Assembly (NCBI GenBank): GCA_001600875.1
Contig: BCLD01000002.1
Span: 217,164 to 281,163, forward strand
Reading direction: 5' to 3'
DNA: 64,000 nucleotides
Source of the DNA: Solicoccozyma terricola
Lineage: Eukaryota; Basidiomycota; Tremellomycetes; Filobasidiales; Piskurozymaceae
The position numbers were made by a program, and so were the translations under genes. Positions within the stretch are counted from its first letter, which is position 1; each line of letters begins with the position of its first letter. Positions 53,690 to 64,000 of the stretch are shown one piece after another. The notes under the pieces are model-generated. The model worked only from the letters and a program-made list of their open reading frames with translations. It did no database searches and was not told the origin of the DNA.

Positions 53690-55080
53690 ACCGTTGTGGC
53701 TGAAGCGGGTTGATGAAGCTCCCCCTGACGATGAACGTCGCGTCCAAGGTCGGACTCGTTGGATGAGGACGCAGCCGTCGTAAATGTCGGTGTTGTCCGT
53801 CGTTCATTTCGTCGACGTGGTCGACTGCATGGTTGCCGAGTGGCGGGACGTTGGTTCCAGGGTGGCAGGAGCGGGCGCGAGCGCAGGAGGTGTTCAAGCG
53901 ATGACAGAGGAGAGCCATGAGGTTGAATTAGAGAGGGCGATGGAATTGTGCCAGAACGAGTGAGACCAGTCCAGGCAAGGAGATTCCCGAGGAGTCGTTC
54001 AGGGTGCATCGAGAGGAGGAACATCGATGATCAGAGGAAATCAACGAGTATGGTGTCATCCTGCTGTCCACCTTGATGAATATTCTGCTCCATCGCCTCT
54101 TGATTGGCCATCAGCCCGAGCTCCGAACCGTCCATCTCCCATCACCGCTCGAGACCTCGGCTCCTGCCATCGAACCATAAACTCGGGCTCTGAGACAACT
54201 CGAAACTCTCCGACCTCCCCTGCTCCCCCGCCGCTCCTCCCGTTCCCCCAACATCTCCCTACTCCCTCTCCACGGTTCCTCTACCAACGCAGCGAACGCG
54301 TCCTCCGCCTCCGCCACCGCCGAAAGTGAGAGCGGGAAGACCGAGGTAAAGGCCGAGACGGAGGATGGCCGGAGGCGCCGCTCGCATGTCGCCGGAGGAG
54401 GAAGCCAAAGGAGGATCTGTAGTGCGTTTAGGTCGCTGGTGTGGGCAAGTGGATTAGAGACGGAAAACGGCTGTGATAGACTTACGGACTTTTACCAAGT
54501 TGGTCTCGGAAGGCAATATCATCAAATACAAAGCCGACTCGTATCTCTTTGCGGTGGGTGGCGTTCCTGATCAGCGGGACGACTTCCGGGTTGAACAGGT
54601 CAAGGACATTGCGAGCACATTGGGTAGTCTGGAAAGGTTGAAGAGTAAATGGATGAAGGAGGTCGTTCCGTCATACGGGGTTTCCCCAAACCTGATGGTC
54701 CCCCTCGCAATCCATGAAAGACAGGACACGCGACGAGGTTCGAACTTGCTGACAGGGAAGCGCGCGCTTCAGGAACCGCTGGATGTTCTGCAGTCGTTGA
54801 GAGATGGTAGCCATGAATCGAGATGCGGCTTCAGCCAGGCACCCCGGCGATATGTGATGTGGTGGTGTAAGTTGAAAGATTGACTGATCGTGAAGAGAAG
54901 AATACCCGAAATTTTGAGACTTAAGACCGATTTGAAGGTGGATGAAGAGTAAATGTTTGGCACGAATCTTGCGACTGAGATCGAGTGCGAGGCCGGTCAT
55001 CAGGTCCACTGGATTGGAGGACAAATCACTCACCTGAAGCCGACCCTCATCTCAGACCGGCCAACGAGGAAACGGGAAGA
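53690..55080 (-). CDS. Uncharacterised protein, N-terminal exons
   Basis: Minus-strand coding blocks between plausible introns include LDLSRKIRAKHLLFIHLQI, FMATISQRLQNIQRFLKRAL, RNVLDLFNPEVVPLIRNATH and KEIRVGFVFDDIAFRDQLGK, followed by a GTAAGT donor at about 54480 and then Ser/Gly/Arg-rich sequence (54410-53700). Donor sites occur at about 55032 (CAG/GTGAGT) and 54480. Start not fixed. The helical N-terminus and low-complexity middle fit the C-terminal exons at 52520-53567 as one gene of about 2.5 kb. Confidence 0.45.
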
Positions 55081-57158
55081 AACGGGGTTGAGAATTATAG
55101 TTCGTTATAGGTCGATTCAACTTCTACTGTAGGCGGGGAGACTGGCAGCTCATAGGAAAGTGGGTTGTGGTAACGCCTCGTGAGTGTCATGAACAATGCA
55201 CGGATGCTGACGGATACTGGTCGTTGCACAGTCTGATTCTAGCATGGCTGCGACCGATGCTGATGGTCGGTATCTCACGGTACCTTGACACTGATACACT
55301 GGTACCCGCCAGTAGTACGGTGGAGGCAAGAACCCCTCGCAGAGCTGAGAGAACCATATAAAATAAACGCCCCAAGAAAGTTTGTACAGGTTCGATGGAG
55401 AAAGAAGGGCTCTGCGTAGGGCCTGTTTCCTCGTATTTGCAGGCGACGGAGTCGAATGAGACTCGTCGGCATCGGTTGACACGTTGGTGGCGCAGAACAT
55501 GGGCACAAGACATACTGACTGTATGTCGTGTGCTGGTCCTATCCGATGGGTAGTACCCTTGGTCGACGTCGTCGACCTAGATAACTCTCGTCGGATCGGC
55601 TAATGACTTGTATGCGGCTCCTGTGAATGTTGGTTTCAGACCTTGCCTTGATATGCTGGCGATAGAATAGACTAGTGTTGGAGTAGAGCAACTTGGATAG
55701 CTAGTCCGATGGAGTCGACTGTAATGTGCGGGAGAGAGAAGCTATGTGTATATGTGGCTTTGGCTCTCTATTACAGGGTGAAAAAGAGAAGGAGAGGGGA
55801 CAAACAGCCTCGAGAACAGTCGCTGTATATAGGGCTCTGGGACAGAAGGGAAAGTGGCAAATGAGAGGTCGATCTGGTCGAACTGGCTTGGTCGAGCCAG
55901 GGTGTGAGGAACAAAGAGGGAATCGAGGGGCAGAGATGCAGGTCCGGTATCTCCATGCTGTCGATGCCGTGTCGGTATTAACGGTTCGTTAATGATGGTC
56001 TGGTATTAACGGGTCGGAAATGCCAGATGAGGTCCGTTGGTCGACTCGGTCGAGAATCCCCTTGATTCGTTACAGTCCCCGCAGCATCCTGTTCTTCCCA
56101 TCAGTTACAAGGCGAAACACAATACCCATCCTTGTATGGATGAAATGTTTTGTTGTCAATCTGAACGAAACGATTGGTCTGCATGATGCAAGTCTGCACA
56201 GAGTCGACACATTCTAAACGTATCCGCTGCACAGAGTCGATATATTCCAAACGTATCCTCGAAGTATAAGATTGTTACCCCCCCTGACATGTTCCTGTAT
56301 CTTCCTCCGAATGTCCTCAGTGATCTTGCCGTCAGCGGTCGTGATGTACCACAAAATGATTGCGGAAAGGTCGAAGCCATTCGTTCTTTGAGTATTCTCT
56401 GGGAAATTCATGGTTTACATTCCAGGTGATACCCATCGTACCATGAAAACTTTGACTTTACGACGCCCAGCTGATGGTTGCACCTCCAGCCTCCTGTTAT
56501 GCGAAACCCCCGATGAGTACCATGTCGCTCGGAACTAGTTGGTAGGGTAAGCAGGCAACTCACTGCGCCATCAATAATAAGTCGGGTACGCAATTCCGCT
56601 CGGCCGAGTGACAGAAGAACGGTTATGTTATCTACACGTATCCATGGTACAATGTCAGTAATCGATTACGGTCGCAGACAAGATGCTACCCACAAGATCT
56701 GTATCGCTCCCCTGAGGTTCCTACATATGCTCGACCCTGACTGTGTGGTGGTACGTAGATGTCGACTGAACACATATATCCTACACCTGGATTGACCGTA
56801 GACATTAGCTTGATACTCGTCACCGGGCTGGGGAATCTTCCTACTCGGATCATCCACGTATATAGGTTTCCCCGGCTGGGAACTCTCATACATCATGAGT
56901 TTACTCTGCCTCGCATTCTGGTCATTGTCTGAAATTTCCAGATGTAATTCAGAGCTTTTCCATTCGTCATCGCCAACGCTATCGCCCTATAAAACATGCC
57001 AAAATTGGTGATCGAGAACAGTTGCATCGTAGCGATTCAAAGAACCTACTAGCGCCAACACGGTCGAGAAGATAGTTTCCAGGATTTCCCTCCTTGACTT
57101 GCCTCGAGAGGTGTGTTGAGCGGCGCCATTCAGGGGTCGAATGCTCGGAGGATAGAGT
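55081..57158. other. Mostly anonymous; weak coding traces at 56214-56893 (-)
   Basis: The minus strand has SSQPGKPIYVDDPSRKIPQP (about 56880) and NGFDLSAIILWYITTADGKI (about 56380-56310), which look like exons of a small gene, but the pieces between do not join. No family recognised. The remainder shows no motif. Confidence 0.35.
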
Positions 57159-57305
57159 TAGGCAGAAGGGTAACCGATTTCTCTATTGTTCTAAAGCCGC
57201 TCCTGCATCTATATAGTCAGGGTAAGCGAGCTAGAGATTGTCGATGTATTGAAGAAGCACCCATATCCAATACTTTCACCTGCCTACAACCTTTGTCGAA
57301 CAACA
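57159..57305 (+). repeat. Copia LTR family B, 3' half
   Basis: Matches the second half of 34338-34658, ending GTCGAACAACA. The first half is missing. Confidence 0.85.
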
Positions 57306-57351
57306 TGCTGCCGCTTCAAGCTTACTTTGCTCGAAATCTCCTATTCTGCAG

Positions 57352-57434
57352 GAAGTCCTCGGTGGCAAGCCTTATGATTCGAAGGCGGACATGTTCAGCT
57401 TGGCATGCTTGCTTTTTCAGCTTTACACACACAG
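57352..57434 (+). pseudogene. Protein kinase C-lobe exon, isolated copy
   Basis: EVLGGKPYDSKADMFSLACL, then LFQLYTH, is subdomain IX of a kinase. The exon is 83 bases with an acceptor (CTGCAG) and a donor (ACAG/GTAAGT), so both splice sites survive. It is the same exon as 33073-33155 and would be the next exon of the truncated kinase at 58243-58978, but it lies on the opposite strand. Confidence 0.82.
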
Positions 57435-57503
57435 GTAAGTGTTCCTGATCATAGAATATCTGCGGAGCTGTCATGTTGCACCCTGTCACTGACTAGAATT
57501 GGT

Positions 57504-58130
57504 TCATAAACGTACAGGTGTCCCGATAAGAGCAAGGTGGCTTTGAGAGGGCTTTTTGATGTCGGATTGGCCGTGACAGAAAATATGAGCGATCTGGGTG
57601 TCACGCAGTCGGCGGAGGGCATCGGAGGCGTACAGGGATTCGATGATGTCGACTTTCGGGGTCTTTCCGTCTGAGCTAAGGAGCTTCTCCTTGAACGCGT
57701 TCTGGACTGCCGCCAGCTCATCTTTTGCCATTTGAAGAGGGTTCATGCCAGCCGTGGTCGGCATAGCTGTCCCAAACAAGGTGAACCAGTCTTTGAGGCT
57801 GGAAAGCTCGGCGGAGTGATACTTTGAATGGAACAACGCTTTGAGCGTCGGAGCGTAGGAGGAAATGACATGGTCCATGGTTCTGTCTGGGTTCTTGGCA
57901 TTGTGTATACCGGCAGCGTGGAAGGGCAGATGGCTGGCGGCACCACAGCCGATCCACCAGATTCTGGGGAGATCGTCCGGGCGCGTTTTTCGACCGCTAA
58001 GCTGTTCGAATCCGAGACTTTGCAAGACCGGAAGCACGGCCGACGCGTAAAGCCATGGTAAAGACGTGTTGAGAAGCTCGCCGTTGATACGAGATTTGAA
58101 GCAAAGTGAGCTTCAAGAGGCAACAATCCA
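57504..58130 (-). pseudogene. CHAT domain fragment
   Basis: Minus strand: PWLYASAVLPVLQSLGFEQL, IWWIGCGAASHLPFHAAGIH, ISSYAPTLKALFHSKYHSAE and AHIFCHGQSDIKKPSQSHLA, colinear with the CHAT domain of 2549-6010. The catalytic His is present (FCHG), but the sequence ends before the catalytic Cys. The TPR region is absent. Confidence 0.88.
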
Positions 58131-58242
58131 TGAAGTGAAGTGTACTCTGACAACCAGCTTACAGGAGATAGGTAACCCCTAGTCTGAGTTGCATATGCGC
58201 TGGGTCAGTCCTTGAATGAGGCCTGCGGCGTACCCAACTTAC

Positions 58243-58978
58243 CCCTACAAAAGATACCGCCTGCTGAATGCCGTTGTCAAGGATCTTAGCCAGACCAAAG
58301 TCGGCGAGCTTGACGGCACCTCCGGTGGCGAAGAGTACTTGCGGAAGAAGTTCAAATATCAGTAGCTTGCGGCGCAGCATCCAACGGCAGCCCAGATCGC
58401 GTACCGTTCTCCGGCTTGATATCGCGGTGCAGCAGCGTCCACTCGCTTCGATAGGAGTGGTGACAGTGATGCAATGCAAGAAGCAGTTGCACCAGGATAG
58501 ATATTACTCGGACCTCAGGGATACTGCTGCTGGGAGATACATTGACCATCAGACTTTGGGGCTCTACCCTCGCACGTCACCTGCCCAGCCAACTCACCGG
58601 CATTCAATATTCTCGTTCAACAGGGAACGCAAATCGCCACCGCCGCAGTACTCCATGACTATGCAATTGTTGGTTTGATAGTGCACCACGTCTATGAATC
58701 TGACCACGTTTGGATGGGAAAGCTGACGAAGGGCAAACGCCTCGTTGCTGAAAGCCTCTTGATCGGAGGGAGAGACGGTGGCTTTGACAACCTTGACAGC
58801 ACAAAGCTGTGGAAGCGATCCATAGGCATACGACGTGCATCAGCGTTCAGTGATGCATCTAGCGATGCCTATTGAACCTCACCTCCTCACTGGACTGCCG
58901 TTTGGCAAGATAAACGACGCCAAAGCCCCCTTCTCCGAGACGCTGAATTTGAGTGAACCCCGGGCAAATGTCATTCAT
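58243..58978 (-). pseudogene. Protein kinase, N-lobe to DFG, 3'-truncated
   Basis: Four exons join in frame: 58978-58883, 58806-58598, 58529-58405, 58337-58243. They give IQRLGEGGFGVVYLAKR (Gly loop), CAVKVVKA (VAIK Lys), NEAFALRQLSHPNVVRFIDV (helix C Glu), VMEYCGGGDLRSLL (hinge), LLHRDIKPENVLFATGGAVK (catalytic loop, formed across a junction) and LADFGLAKIL. The pattern resembles NEK-like serine/threonine kinases. After SFVG a splice donor follows, but the activation-loop APE exon and the rest of the C-lobe are missing; CHAT sequence begins about 110 bases on. It cannot make a full kinase unless the missing exons were lost in assembly. Confidence 0.8.
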
Positions 58979-59069
58979 GCTGAAGGAGATGCGAAGATGG
59001 ACCCAGTCGCGAAGTGCGGCTGTTGGAACATTCTCCAATCGTAAACGAGAGTCTAATATATCTATCAGA

Positions 59070-59649
59070 CCCGTCCGTCCGAACAATAGAGCACAGTGGA
59101 GGAAGTTAGCGGTCGATTAGGCTTATTCAGAATGTCAAAACATCCAAGAAATGGGGTCAGGGGGCTGAAACGGGTCTTTCCAAATTTCAGTCATTGTTTG
59201 TGAGAACCGTTTCAGTGTAGCCGCGCAACCACAGGGAATGGCTTTTTAACCGACTCTGACCAAATCAAATTCGTCGCCTACCCTTGTGGAAAGACGTCAA
59301 AACGAGGATTTCCAAACTGTCAAGAAACCCATCTGGAGGCATGGCCTTTCAGCTGTTGCCAATTCCAGCGCTGTCCCCGGTTTCCTTTGACTGGATGGAG
59401 TGCACCTATCGACTGGATGCAATGCGAGCCTACCCTAAATGGCAGGGGACGGTCAATCACTTGCTTTTCAAAAGTTTTCTACCAAGGTCTACCGTACTCT
59501 CTTCGCCCTAATGACCTTGTTCGACCAACCGACCTTCCGCGCCAGAGCCTGATCTGGCCCCTGAAGCAAGTGTTGAAGAAGGGATGGAGTAAAATATCCC
59601 TTGAGGAAGGTCTGACTCCAGCCTATCACCACACCACCAAGCAGGAGGT
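59070..59649. other. No recognisable gene
   Basis: Spacer between the two kinase genes. A 90-codon plus-strand frame (59387-59659) has no motif. Confidence 0.45.
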
Positions 59650-60828
59650 CAACTTTTAGATGACTCGTCTGTCTTCTATATCCGCAGCAGACTCACCTCC
59701 GACACCATCCACCGGATCATCATTTGGCATTCAGGCGAGAACCATCGCGAGAATGTAGTGGGCCCTCCGAAAACATGAGAGTGGGAGCAGGATCTTAGCA
59801 GGCGGGTGTGGGTCGAGCGATGAGTCAACGACATCCAAGGTGTTTTGCACCGCTGGCTTACGTTGAGATGCATTCTAGAAGAACTTTGCCCAAGCTGTAG
59901 ACGTCAACGCTACTGGTGTACGGACGATCCTGCCTCAATTCCTGTGCGCGACTCCCCATAATGGCGTCACTATTGACAGTTGCCATGACCTGTCCCACCA
60001 GACTTACCGGCGCTCGGTATCTTGACTGTCGAGGGTTCTGAAGACCATCATATGGTCTATGCGTCAGCGGCGCTTTTCGACTTCGCCTTTAACGCACTCA
60101 CCTCAGATGCTGCATTCAGGACCACCGGTGGAGGACACACCAGAACTGCGCATCCAAAGTCAATAAGCCGAAGGAGACCGTCTGGACCCAGGAGTACTGC
60201 TTGCGACATCAAACAATCAGGGAACGACGTAGCACAATTCTGCGCGGGCCTCACTGTTTTCCGGCCTAACGTCCCGGTGAATGACAGCATACCCACGGTG
60301 TTCAGCACTGTGACAGTAATCCAAAGTCAGTATCATTTGACAGAATACGGTCCTTACGAAATTCTCTGGCAACGGCTTCCTGCGGTGAGTCAGACCGGAG
60401 GGAGGGGCAGGAGCAAGGTGTCAGGTATGTCCATCCAAAACACATCGTCTGTATGACAATCCCAAGGATACCGGCTTACTGCTGCGAACGAAACCACTGC
60501 AACATGGAGCGAAGGCCGCCACGAGGGCAAGCTTCTTGTAGTAGACCAAAGGGTTGGTTGATAAATCCCCTGTAAGCAACGATGTTCGGATGCGTTAGCG
60601 ACGATAAGATACTGGCCTCGTGAATGATTAGCATTCGTGATACTTCATGGCCTTGACGTTTCGGCGTCTTGAGAGCCAAACTCTGCGAAGCTAGTTAACC
60701 ACCAATGACATCGAGAGCAGACAATCAAGCTGACTCACCCCGACCAATGGGCTGTTTAGCAGAAAGACGCGACCGTGACGTCCGCTTCCAAGATCTCCTG
60801 CGTAACTAAAGGATACTAGATTCGCCAT
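59650..60828 (-). CDS. Protein kinase, divergent serine/threonine type
   Basis: Minus-strand exons from ATG 60828 read FSYAGDLGSGRHGRVFLL (Gly loop), LALKTPKRQG (VAIK-type Lys), IHEASILSSLTHPNIVAYRG (helix C Glu), LLQEACPRGGLRSMLQWF, then YAVIHRDVRPENS (catalytic loop with Arg in place of the usual Lys of HRDxKxxN), LLGPDGLLRLIDFGCAV (DFG) and YTSSVDVYSLGKVLLECI (subdomain IX). Introns separate these blocks, and the frame changes between them fit introns. HRD Asp, Asn and DFG Asp are kept, but the HRDVRPEN change makes activity uncertain; it may be a pseudokinase or atypical kinase. Tandem with the truncated kinase next door, same strand. The C-terminal end near 59690 is not certain. Confidence 0.72.
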
Positions 60829-61613
60829 GATTGGGTTGTGGAATGTAGGATGGATGGCCTGGTAGATGGTGTCAGTCTTTACGGGGAATGATGGTTCCGT
60901 CAATGGTTTGATTTTATCAGCAGCACGACAATCCCAAGACCGTAAAGCTCTCTGAAATGATCATGGCCGAGTATTCGCCGATAAAAAAAATAACGTCTGA
61001 GGTTGCGCAGTTCTCTAGCCGAGCGAACGTGGCCTCCGCTAGGCCATCAGTTGTTCTCTCAGTGCCTCCTTATTGTCCCGTTGTTTCTTGTCGAACAAGG
61101 CGGTCCCTTGTCCACCTTGCACTGGAACTGATGTAAGAGAACAAAACGATCACAATGGAACTTTCGTCGCGACCTACGGTGAAGCGTTTGAGAAATCACC
61201 AATGGTGCTTGGAGGTTTCCGCTTTGTTCATAATCGCAAATGAGCCAAGCGTCCTGACCCTAGTTGATGATGTGTACTACGATTTCAGCGTTTCACTTTG
61301 GGTTTGAGCCACGAGGTGTCAAGTTCAGCGTCGTTTGGGTCTGAGTTACGCGCTCGGGGCGTCTTCGCCACCTTACGCGTCTGGGCTTAAACAACAAGGA
61401 ATTCGAACGTCTTTCACACATATCTGACGACGGTTCGAATATGAGTCAGCTATGTCCCCTTTATCGTCAGTCCGTCAATTTCAGACCCATTGTCCTCAAG
61501 TGCGCCGAGTGATGTGCAGTGGCTTCGACCCATGGGCAGCATGGATATAAGGCCACTCGCTGACGTCCTTTGCGCAATAGTTGAAGCTCAAAGCATCAGC
61601 TCTGGCTCGAATC
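60829..61613. other. Intergenic, divergent promoters expected
   Basis: Lies between the kinase (minus) and the gene at 61614 (plus). No coding sequence recognised; a poly-A run is at 60983-60990. Confidence 0.4.
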
Positions 61614-62714
61614 ATGAACCGGGTTCAACTCAAGCCGTCCAGTCAGGATCTCATTACAGGCGACGCTCACCTGTCGGATATGATCAAGTACATCCGGAGG
61701 CTAATCAGTGTTTCGGACCCCGATGCGGCCGCCATGAACGCGGCTACAGCCTATCTGGCGCTGATCACTGCGTTCTCCGATGAAAACGTTATCCAAGTGG
61801 CTTGGGCCCCGAGCTTGGTAGTGGAGCTTGATTCGCAGGAGTACGAAGTATGCATCTCAACTGAAGTTCCCTGCGCTCGCTTACCGTGCAGCTGATTAGA
61901 TTGTTTAACTAGATCATTTTACACGAGGATCAGGAGGACTACAGCGATGCCCGTGGAAGTCGTTCATGCACCACGCCATCGGAAGTCCAAGGCAAAGACT
62001 ATTTGGTCCAGCGACAACAAAGTCGAAAGTTTACCTGCAACAAGGCGGCCGTTCTTCTCGATGCACTGATCCTTAAAGACTTTTCGCAAGTTAACCGCGA
62101 GGCGCAAGCTGCTGGTATCCAAGAGGAACTTCTGTCCAGTGTTTCCTGTCGCGCACTCCCTGCCTCAGCCGAGGATGTCGCCATCGCTTCCGCGGGGACC
62201 GCCGAAGGGATATTGTACCGTTTCCAGGACCTGCAAGCCCTGGACGATCGATCTCAAGCTCTCAGCGTTGCAACGAATTGGGCGTATTGGCGGCTGGGTG
62301 TAAGCTATCAGACTTTTGTAGACGTACGTACGACGGCTTCGAAAGGACGTCACTCAAGCTCATTCTAGCCTCCCGCAGCATCAACAGCGACATCCCTCGC
62401 CTTTTAAGACTCATCCTCGTACATTACAGAAACTGATCTTCGAGCAGCTATGCAACGAGCAGTGTTTTGTGGCAGCCGCACTGGATGCCAAGGCGAAGTC
62501 TACCTTGAAGAAGCGTCTTCAACGAGGTCGAAAATTCTTGCTCCTAACCAAAGCCCTGGGAACAGGTATTCTTCGCGCGGTGCCGAAGGTCTCGGTGACT
62601 CGCCTCGACGCGATAAGACTAGAAGAGCTCGCTCTGCTGTGCCTTGGGTCCATTGAGGAGGCGAAGGTTAAGGTCATCCTCAGAAAGATGACCGGGGTCA
62701 GCAAGCTGCCGTGA
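61614..62714 (+). CDS. Uncharacterised protein, three exons, intact member of a dispersed family
   Basis: Exons 61614-61847, 61913-62323 and 62430-62714 join without phase change to about 309 residues; introns have GTATGC...CTAG and GTACGT...TTACAG ends. The protein is mainly helical and contains MIKYIRRLISVSDPDAAAMN, TAYLALITAFSDENVIQVAW, LLDALILKDFSQVNREAQAA, ALSVATNWAYWRLGVSYQTF and a basic C-terminus LDAKAKSTLKKRLQRGRKFL. No signal peptide or membrane segment is evident. Damaged relatives lie at 31691, 48830 and 49440; the one at 49440 carries an extra N-terminal part, so the start here may lie in an earlier exon. No family recognised. Confidence 0.65.
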
Positions 62715-63423
62715 CGCACGTTAATAGCGATTGCTTTGGCCCATGACGCAGTGTATTGTAATCTCAAATGTCCAGCGATATGGATGGTAGATGACGGACC
62801 ATCCTCTTGCGGACGCGAACCTGAACCGCCTCGTGCTTGACATGGAAGCAGTTGACGTCATATGGTAGATGATCAATATTGCATGCCAGAGGTTGGGTTT
62901 CTTGTTCTCACCGAGGATAATGCAATCCAGCAGCGGAGGCCATCCTCACATCTCATTGCAAGGTCCGAATGTGTCGAGCGGAGAAGCTGCCTTTGGCTTG
63001 ACCAGCATGACGTTGTTACGAACGTGTGCTGATAAACGAGCGGGGGAGATTTGAAAGACGATACCTTGCGTAAGATGCCTGTGACAATCACTGACTTAAT
63101 ATGCCGCTGCCTACCATAACGCGGTTGTTAGCCTATTTCACGCCTATAATGATATAAATGGTCTCAAAAGACTCTTAGGAAAAAATTACCTTGCCGACTC
63201 CACGGATTTAACGACGTCTAGAAAGGACCTATCAAGACTCCTCCAATCGCCATAACGTGTTCGGCCGTCATGTACGTTGCGCAGTTATCTGTGCTATCTG
63301 CGTGGCAGGCCCACTATTAATCAGAAACATAGCGACAAGATCCTCATAAATCTGCTTTAGTGAATCACCTCATCGGCGCCCTTCCATTTGGTGTTCACAC
63401 TCGCACCATCTCATGATGACGTG
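62715..63423. other. No recognisable gene
   Basis: No motif seen on either strand. Confidence 0.45.
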
Positions 63424-63512
63424 TTCTTGTCTACAGTTCGTAAGTGAACTAACTCAAGTGGGTCTGTCACCGAGGACCGCCGCAAAAATCCTACATCGCT
63501 AATGATTCACAG
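63424..63512. repeat. Short dispersed repeat shared with 19.2 kb
   Basis: Same order of blocks as 19198-19282, including TGGGTCTGTCACCGAGGACC. Confidence 0.6.
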
Positions 63513-63731
63513 TTGCTTCTTCGATACAATGGCTCTTTAAGTTTGACGTAGAGTGGACAGTCGAGAGCTTGTCGATCGAATACGTTCAAAGCCGTTGCCG
63601 GTTTGGGGACGTGCGGGAGGCGGATACGCTCAAAATTCTAGAATAAAGCTTACCTCTGCTCACCAAAGAATACCTGAAAGCATTGACCCACATTTCGACA
63701 TCCATGCAAGAGATTTCGAGGTCTGAGAGGT

Positions 63732-63761
63732 CCCTAACCCTAACCCTAACCCAACCCTAAC
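63732..63761 (-). repeat. Interstitial telomeric repeat
   Basis: CCCTAACCCTAACCCTAACC followed by one more imperfect unit, about 4.5 units in total, with anonymous sequence on both sides. Confidence 0.85.
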
Positions 63762-64000
63762 GAAGTGCTCCCGAGATGTTCCTGCAAACATCCTCACGAT
63801 TCCCTTGGTTCCGGCCTCTACAGGGCCAGCAGCCGTGATAAAGGGGTTCGGACGACCGAGGGTGGTCATTGCTGATAGGATAGAGGGGTCATTGACAAAT
63901 AAATGGTTGTTTTTCCTACAAAAGTACACCTCTGGCTCGACATGCCCTGGATCTTTATAGTCAAAGNGACAGCTAGAGGACAATGGTTGACCTGATACCG

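Noticed and set aside
1..64000. CRISPR arrays, rRNA or tRNA genes
   Set aside because: No regularly spaced direct repeats with unique spacers, and no rRNA or convincing cloverleaf sequence recognised; tRNA absence was not tested by computation.

Overview
The window looks like a transposon-rich, gene-poor accessory or subtelomere-like stretch of a filamentous fungus (Dikarya). The grounds are short GT-AG introns of about 55-110 bases, CT-rich promoters, TTAGGG-type telomere motifs, copia and gypsy retroelements, and fungal-type TPR-CHAT, NACHT-WD40, patatin and allantoate-permease-like proteins. The gypsy and CHAT proteins suggest an Agaricomycete, while the NACHT fragment looks more ascomycete-like, so I do not name a species. 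Two N runs (9811-9910, 26560-26679), many single Ns between 20.2 and 26.5 kb and several apparent one-base frameshifts show that assembly quality limits the reading.

Layout. 0-2.5 kb: a short 5' exon, retroelement scraps and a decayed anhydro-MurNAc-kinase-like fragment. 2.5-6.0 kb: one intact TPR-CHAT gene (minus). 6.7-11.8 kb: gypsy integrase remnant, CHAT fragment, copia LTR/RNase H fragment and MFS transporter fragment, with 1,918 bases repeated exactly on both sides of the first gap. 13.3-17.7 kb: palindromic repeats and a nearly full-length but frameshifted second TPR-CHAT gene (plus). 18.6-21.9 kb: two copia remnants, one ending in telomeric repeats. 23-28.5 kb: three minus-strand genes, two of unknown function and one alpha/beta-hydrolase. 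31.2-34.7 kb: a mosaic of copia LTR, copia gag, a nucleoside-phosphorylase-like domain, a kinase exon and a NACHT-WD40 fusion. 34.9-38.8 kb: a truncated gypsy element (minus). 39.6-42.5 kb: a seven-exon patatin-like phospholipase gene (minus). 43.7-46.4 kb: a Gly-rich plus helical protein gene with lesions (plus). 47.6-50.3 kb: a tandem-repeat ORF, a solo LTR and two damaged copies of an unknown gene family whose intact member lies at 61.6-62.7 kb. 52.5-55.0 kb: an unknown minus-strand gene interrupted by a palindromic element. 57.2-60.8 kb: kinase exon, CHAT fragment and two protein kinase genes.

Taken together, CHAT (four loci), patatin, nucleoside-phosphorylase-like, NACHT-WD40 and protein kinase pieces are the parts list of fungal NLR-type and programmed-cell-death proteins. 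Here they are mostly scattered and broken among retroelements, so the window reads as a birth-and-death zone for such genes. The most novel-looking non-coding signal is a dispersed 19-base palindrome, AAAAGACAGGCTGTCTTTT, often in pairs about 105 bases apart and at the ends of dispersed repeats.
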